Source: an uncultured Lachnospiraceae bacterium
GTDB taxonomy: Bacteria > Bacillota > Clostridia > Lachnospirales > Lachnospiraceae
Assembly (NCBI GenBank): GCA_910583615.1
Contig: CAJTXP010000030.1
Location: 1-50,552 of the forward strand
DNA length: 50,552 nucleotides
Direction of reading: 5' to 3'
Both the position numbers and the translations under genes were made by a program. Positions 48,620-50,552 of this stretch are shown here, in pieces. The notes below the pieces were generated by a model, which ran no database searches, had not been told where the DNA came from, and saw nothing but the letters and a program-made list of their open reading frames with translations. Each line of letters opens with the position of its first letter. Positions within the stretch are counted from its first letter, which is position 1.

Positions 48620-50337
48620 ATGCGTCTGCCTCCCTTTTCTGTATCTTTCCCAATCAAAAATTTTTCCCCGCAAAAAGCAAACCCGTACTTTCTGATCTTT
48701 TCTTCCGGAATCCCCTTTGCGATAAGCGCTGTCTCATATTTCTGTTCCTCGATCTGCTTCAGCGCAGCTTTTACGGTATCCATAAGCTCCTTTTCATCTT
48801 CCGCATCCTGTACCTTAAATTCCAGAATGATTCCGTCATCGCCTTTCTTTGACTCCAGCATGACATCATACCGGCCAAAACCGCTCTCCCGGTTGGAGAT
48901 TACCGTATAGCGGTCGGAAAGCTCTACCAGAAGTCCCAGGACAAAACCGTGGTAGAAACGTTCCGGCTCCGCAGCTTCAGAGGGTTTATTTCCTGTATCA
49001 AAAGAACTGAATGTGGTAAGCGCTACCTGATTCATATAACAGTTCATGGCTTTTACATCATCCTCCAGCAAAGCCTTAATGAAACCGTTGTATTCTCTCC
49101 TGGTCTTCCGGAACCAGCCCTTTACCATGGCGCGGAACATCTGCCGCACCTCACGGTTTGTCAGGCACAGTTCATAGACCGGATCCGTATCCTCGTCCAC
49201 ATCATCAAATCCCTCATACCGAAGCACTTTTAAATAGCCTCCGGCAAGGAGCAGGCTCCAGATGCCCTCTTCACTTCCATCCAGTTCTCCATACACGATC
49301 TGCTCATCAATGGACGCCCGAATCGGCCTGCCGGAAATCAGTTCCTCAAATTCCTGTTTTAAACCTGCGCTTCCCTCCTGAACCAGCTTTCCCACCAGAC
49401 TGTTGGAACTGGAGTTGGCCCAATAGGCAGTGGCCCTTCCTGTATCCAGATAATTTAAAATAGACCAGGGATTATAGATATCCGTCTGTTTTCCAAAGGT
49501 AAATCCATCGTACCAGTTCTTTACCTCCTGTTTTCGGTCCGATCTTCCATATTCATCCAGAGCGGCAAAAACCTCTTCTTCCGTAAATCCAAAACAATCC
49601 GCATATTCGTCCGAAGTAGTTGTCACGATCTTTAAATTATTCAAGTCAGAAAAAACAGACTCCCGGCTCACTCTGGTGATTCCCGTCATAATCGCCCGGT
49701 CTAAATAGGGATTTGTCTTAAAAGCGGCGTTAAACATACTTCTGGTAAAGGAAACCAGTTCCTCCCAGTAGCCATTTACATAGGCCTCCTGCATAGGCGT
49801 ATCATATTCATCCAGAAGAAGAATCACTCTCTTTCCGTAGTGTTTGTGTAAATATCTTGAAAGACGATGAAGCGCCATGGTTGCCGTAACCTCTGACATT
49901 TCGTTGGAAATCTGGCGGAAATCTTCCTTTTCTTCCGGAAGAAGACGATCGCTCTCCAGCAAAAAACTGTTCTCATAATACAGGTCCGTAAGGATCTGAT
50001 TGATTCTCAGAATCGTTGACTCATAATCTTTTTCCTTTACAGCTGCAAAAGAAAGGCTGATCACCGGGTAAGTTCCCTGCAGTTTCCGGTATTTTTCATT
50101 CTCCCAGATAGAGAGTTCCTGGAACAGTTCTCCCCGATCGGTATATTTGACGGAAAAAAACTGCTCGACCATACTCATGTTCAGCGTCTTTCCAAATCTC
50201 CTGGGACGGGTAATCAGAGTAACCTCATCCTCGTTCTCCCACCATTCCTTAATAAATTTTGCTTTATCTACATAAAAACAATGACGTTCTTGTATCTTTT
50301 CAAAACTCTGCAGTCCAATTCCTGCCGTTCGTGCCAT
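48616..50337 (-). CDS. AAA-ATPase-like / PD-(D/E)XK nuclease superfamily protein
   Basis: 573 residues. N-terminal AAA-ATPase-like domain (PF09820 type): GLQSFEKIQERHCFYVDKAK, P-loop-like RPRRFGKT (44-51), Walker B LLLDEYDTP, and ITRVSRESVFSDLNNL. The C-terminal PD-(D/E)XK domain has FGRYDVMLESKKGDDGI and ILEFKVQDAED (D...E-x-K). It is a very common, often multicopy, family in gut anaerobes with unknown role, possibly mobile or defence-linked. GAGAGGGG precedes the start on the minus strand; TGGTAAGAT about 35 bp upstream may be an extended -10. Confidence 0.88.
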   Translation of the reverse strand: MARTAGIGLQSFEKIQERHCFYVDKAKFIKEWWENEDEVTLITRPRRFGKTLNMSMVEQFFSVKYTDRGELFQELSIWENEKYRKLQGTYPVISLSFAAVKEKDYESTILRINQILTDLYYENSFLLESDRLLPEEKEDFRQISNEMSEVTATMALHRLSRYLHKHYGKRVILLLDEYDTPMQEAYVNGYWEELVSFTRSMFNAAFKTNPYLDRAIMTGITRVSRESVFSDLNNLKIVTTTSDEYADCFGFTEEEVFAALDEYGRSDRKQEVKNWYDGFTFGKQTDIYNPWSILNYLDTGRATAYWANSSSNSLVGKLVQEGSAGLKQEFEELISGRPIRASIDEQIVYGELDGSEEGIWSLLLAGGYLKVLRYEGFDDVDEDTDPVYELCLTNREVRQMFRAMVKGWFRKTRREYNGFIKALLEDDVKAMNCYMNQVALTTFSSFDTGNKPSEAAEPERFYHGFVLGLLVELSDRYTVISNRESGFGRYDVMLESKKGDDGIILEFKVQDAEDEKELMDTVKAALKQIEEQKYETALIAKGIPEEKIRKYGFAFCGEKFLIGKDTEKGGRRI

Positions 50338-50440
50338 ATTTCACGCCCCTCTCCGTCTGTTTTTATCTTACCATACTTCTGAAATACTATCCAGCATCTT
50401 TTGCGGCCGGATCACTTTTCATCGTTGAAAACGTTACTGT

Positions 50441-50552
50441 TTACGGGGTGGGTGGCGGCCTGCGCCCTGGACCTCTGTGCTCTGCGCTCGTATGGAATGG
50501 ATCGGACACCGAAGCCGTTTTGTCCGTCCCATTCGGACAGGTCTGTTCGCCT
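50441..50552. repeat. Palindromic element copy D (cut by the window end)
   Basis: GTTACTGTTTACGGGGTGGG at 50441, then CTGCGCCCTGGACC, TGTGCTCTGCGCTCGTATGG, ATCGGAC and the shared loop CCCATTCGGACAGGTC...TTCGCCT. It is the left half of the same element as copies A-C; the right half lies beyond the window. Confidence 0.75.

Overview
The window looks like a chromosomal segment of a spore-forming, gut-type Firmicute, most probably a Lachnospiraceae (Clostridia). The basis is the roughly 50 percent GC, strong AGGAGG-type ribosome sites, sigma-A-like promoters, and a block in the Bacillus/Clostridium order mazG - hup - yabO/rqcP - yabP - yabQ - divIC - spoIIE - tilS - hpt - ftsH, plus cotS-like and spmB sporulation genes. 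No rRNA, tRNA, transposase gene or CRISPR array was seen.

Layout. 1-3.3 kb: an AT-rich start with an antitoxin-like remnant, then two CRISPR-type III style genes (a CARF-HEPN Csx1/Csx2-type protein and a Cas6-like RAMP) with no array and no effector complex in view. 3.4-6.2 kb: a CotS-family kinase-like protein and a phosphoglucomutase. 6.2-6.8 kb: a gene-free stretch with two very strong inverted-repeat structures. 6.8-14.5 kb: the conserved mazG-to-ftsH sporulation, division and tRNA-modification block, with a Spo0A-type promoter (0A box, 21-bp spacer) before spoIIE. 14.8-21.7 kb: metabolism and transport (GH13 glucanase, AzlCD exporter, FGGY kinase, threonine aldolase-type lyase, spmB).

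21.7-26.8 kb is a defence-like island: an OLD/TOPRIM ATPase nuclease on the minus strand, then a plus-strand operon DUF262 - ABC-type ATPase - HNH nuclease with its own near-consensus promoter. 27-31 kb: a BlaI/BlaR1-type sensor pair, two tandem paralogous small exported proteins, and an unknown gene. 31.3-37.1 kb: a DUF4143 ATPase, MarR regulator, DUF885 metallopeptidase and metG. 37.2-43.3 kb (minus strand): a two-gene operon encoding a DUF3800-helical repeat protein and a 1076-residue multi-pass membrane protein with two RN-x3-GHG (HEPN-like) cores, followed upstream by hicAB. This pair is the best candidate for an undescribed system. 43.7-50.3 kb: a large exported repeat protein with a BTAD-type regulator, and an AAA/PD-(D/E)XK gene with a small partner.

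Palindromic, non-coding elements sharing GTTACT-TTCAC-like ends and/or a common core occur at about 14.67, 19.8, 23.7, 37.23, 43.4 and 50.45 kb. Several of them lie at the edges of the accessory modules. All functional statements are from reading the sequence and remembered family features; no database search was run.
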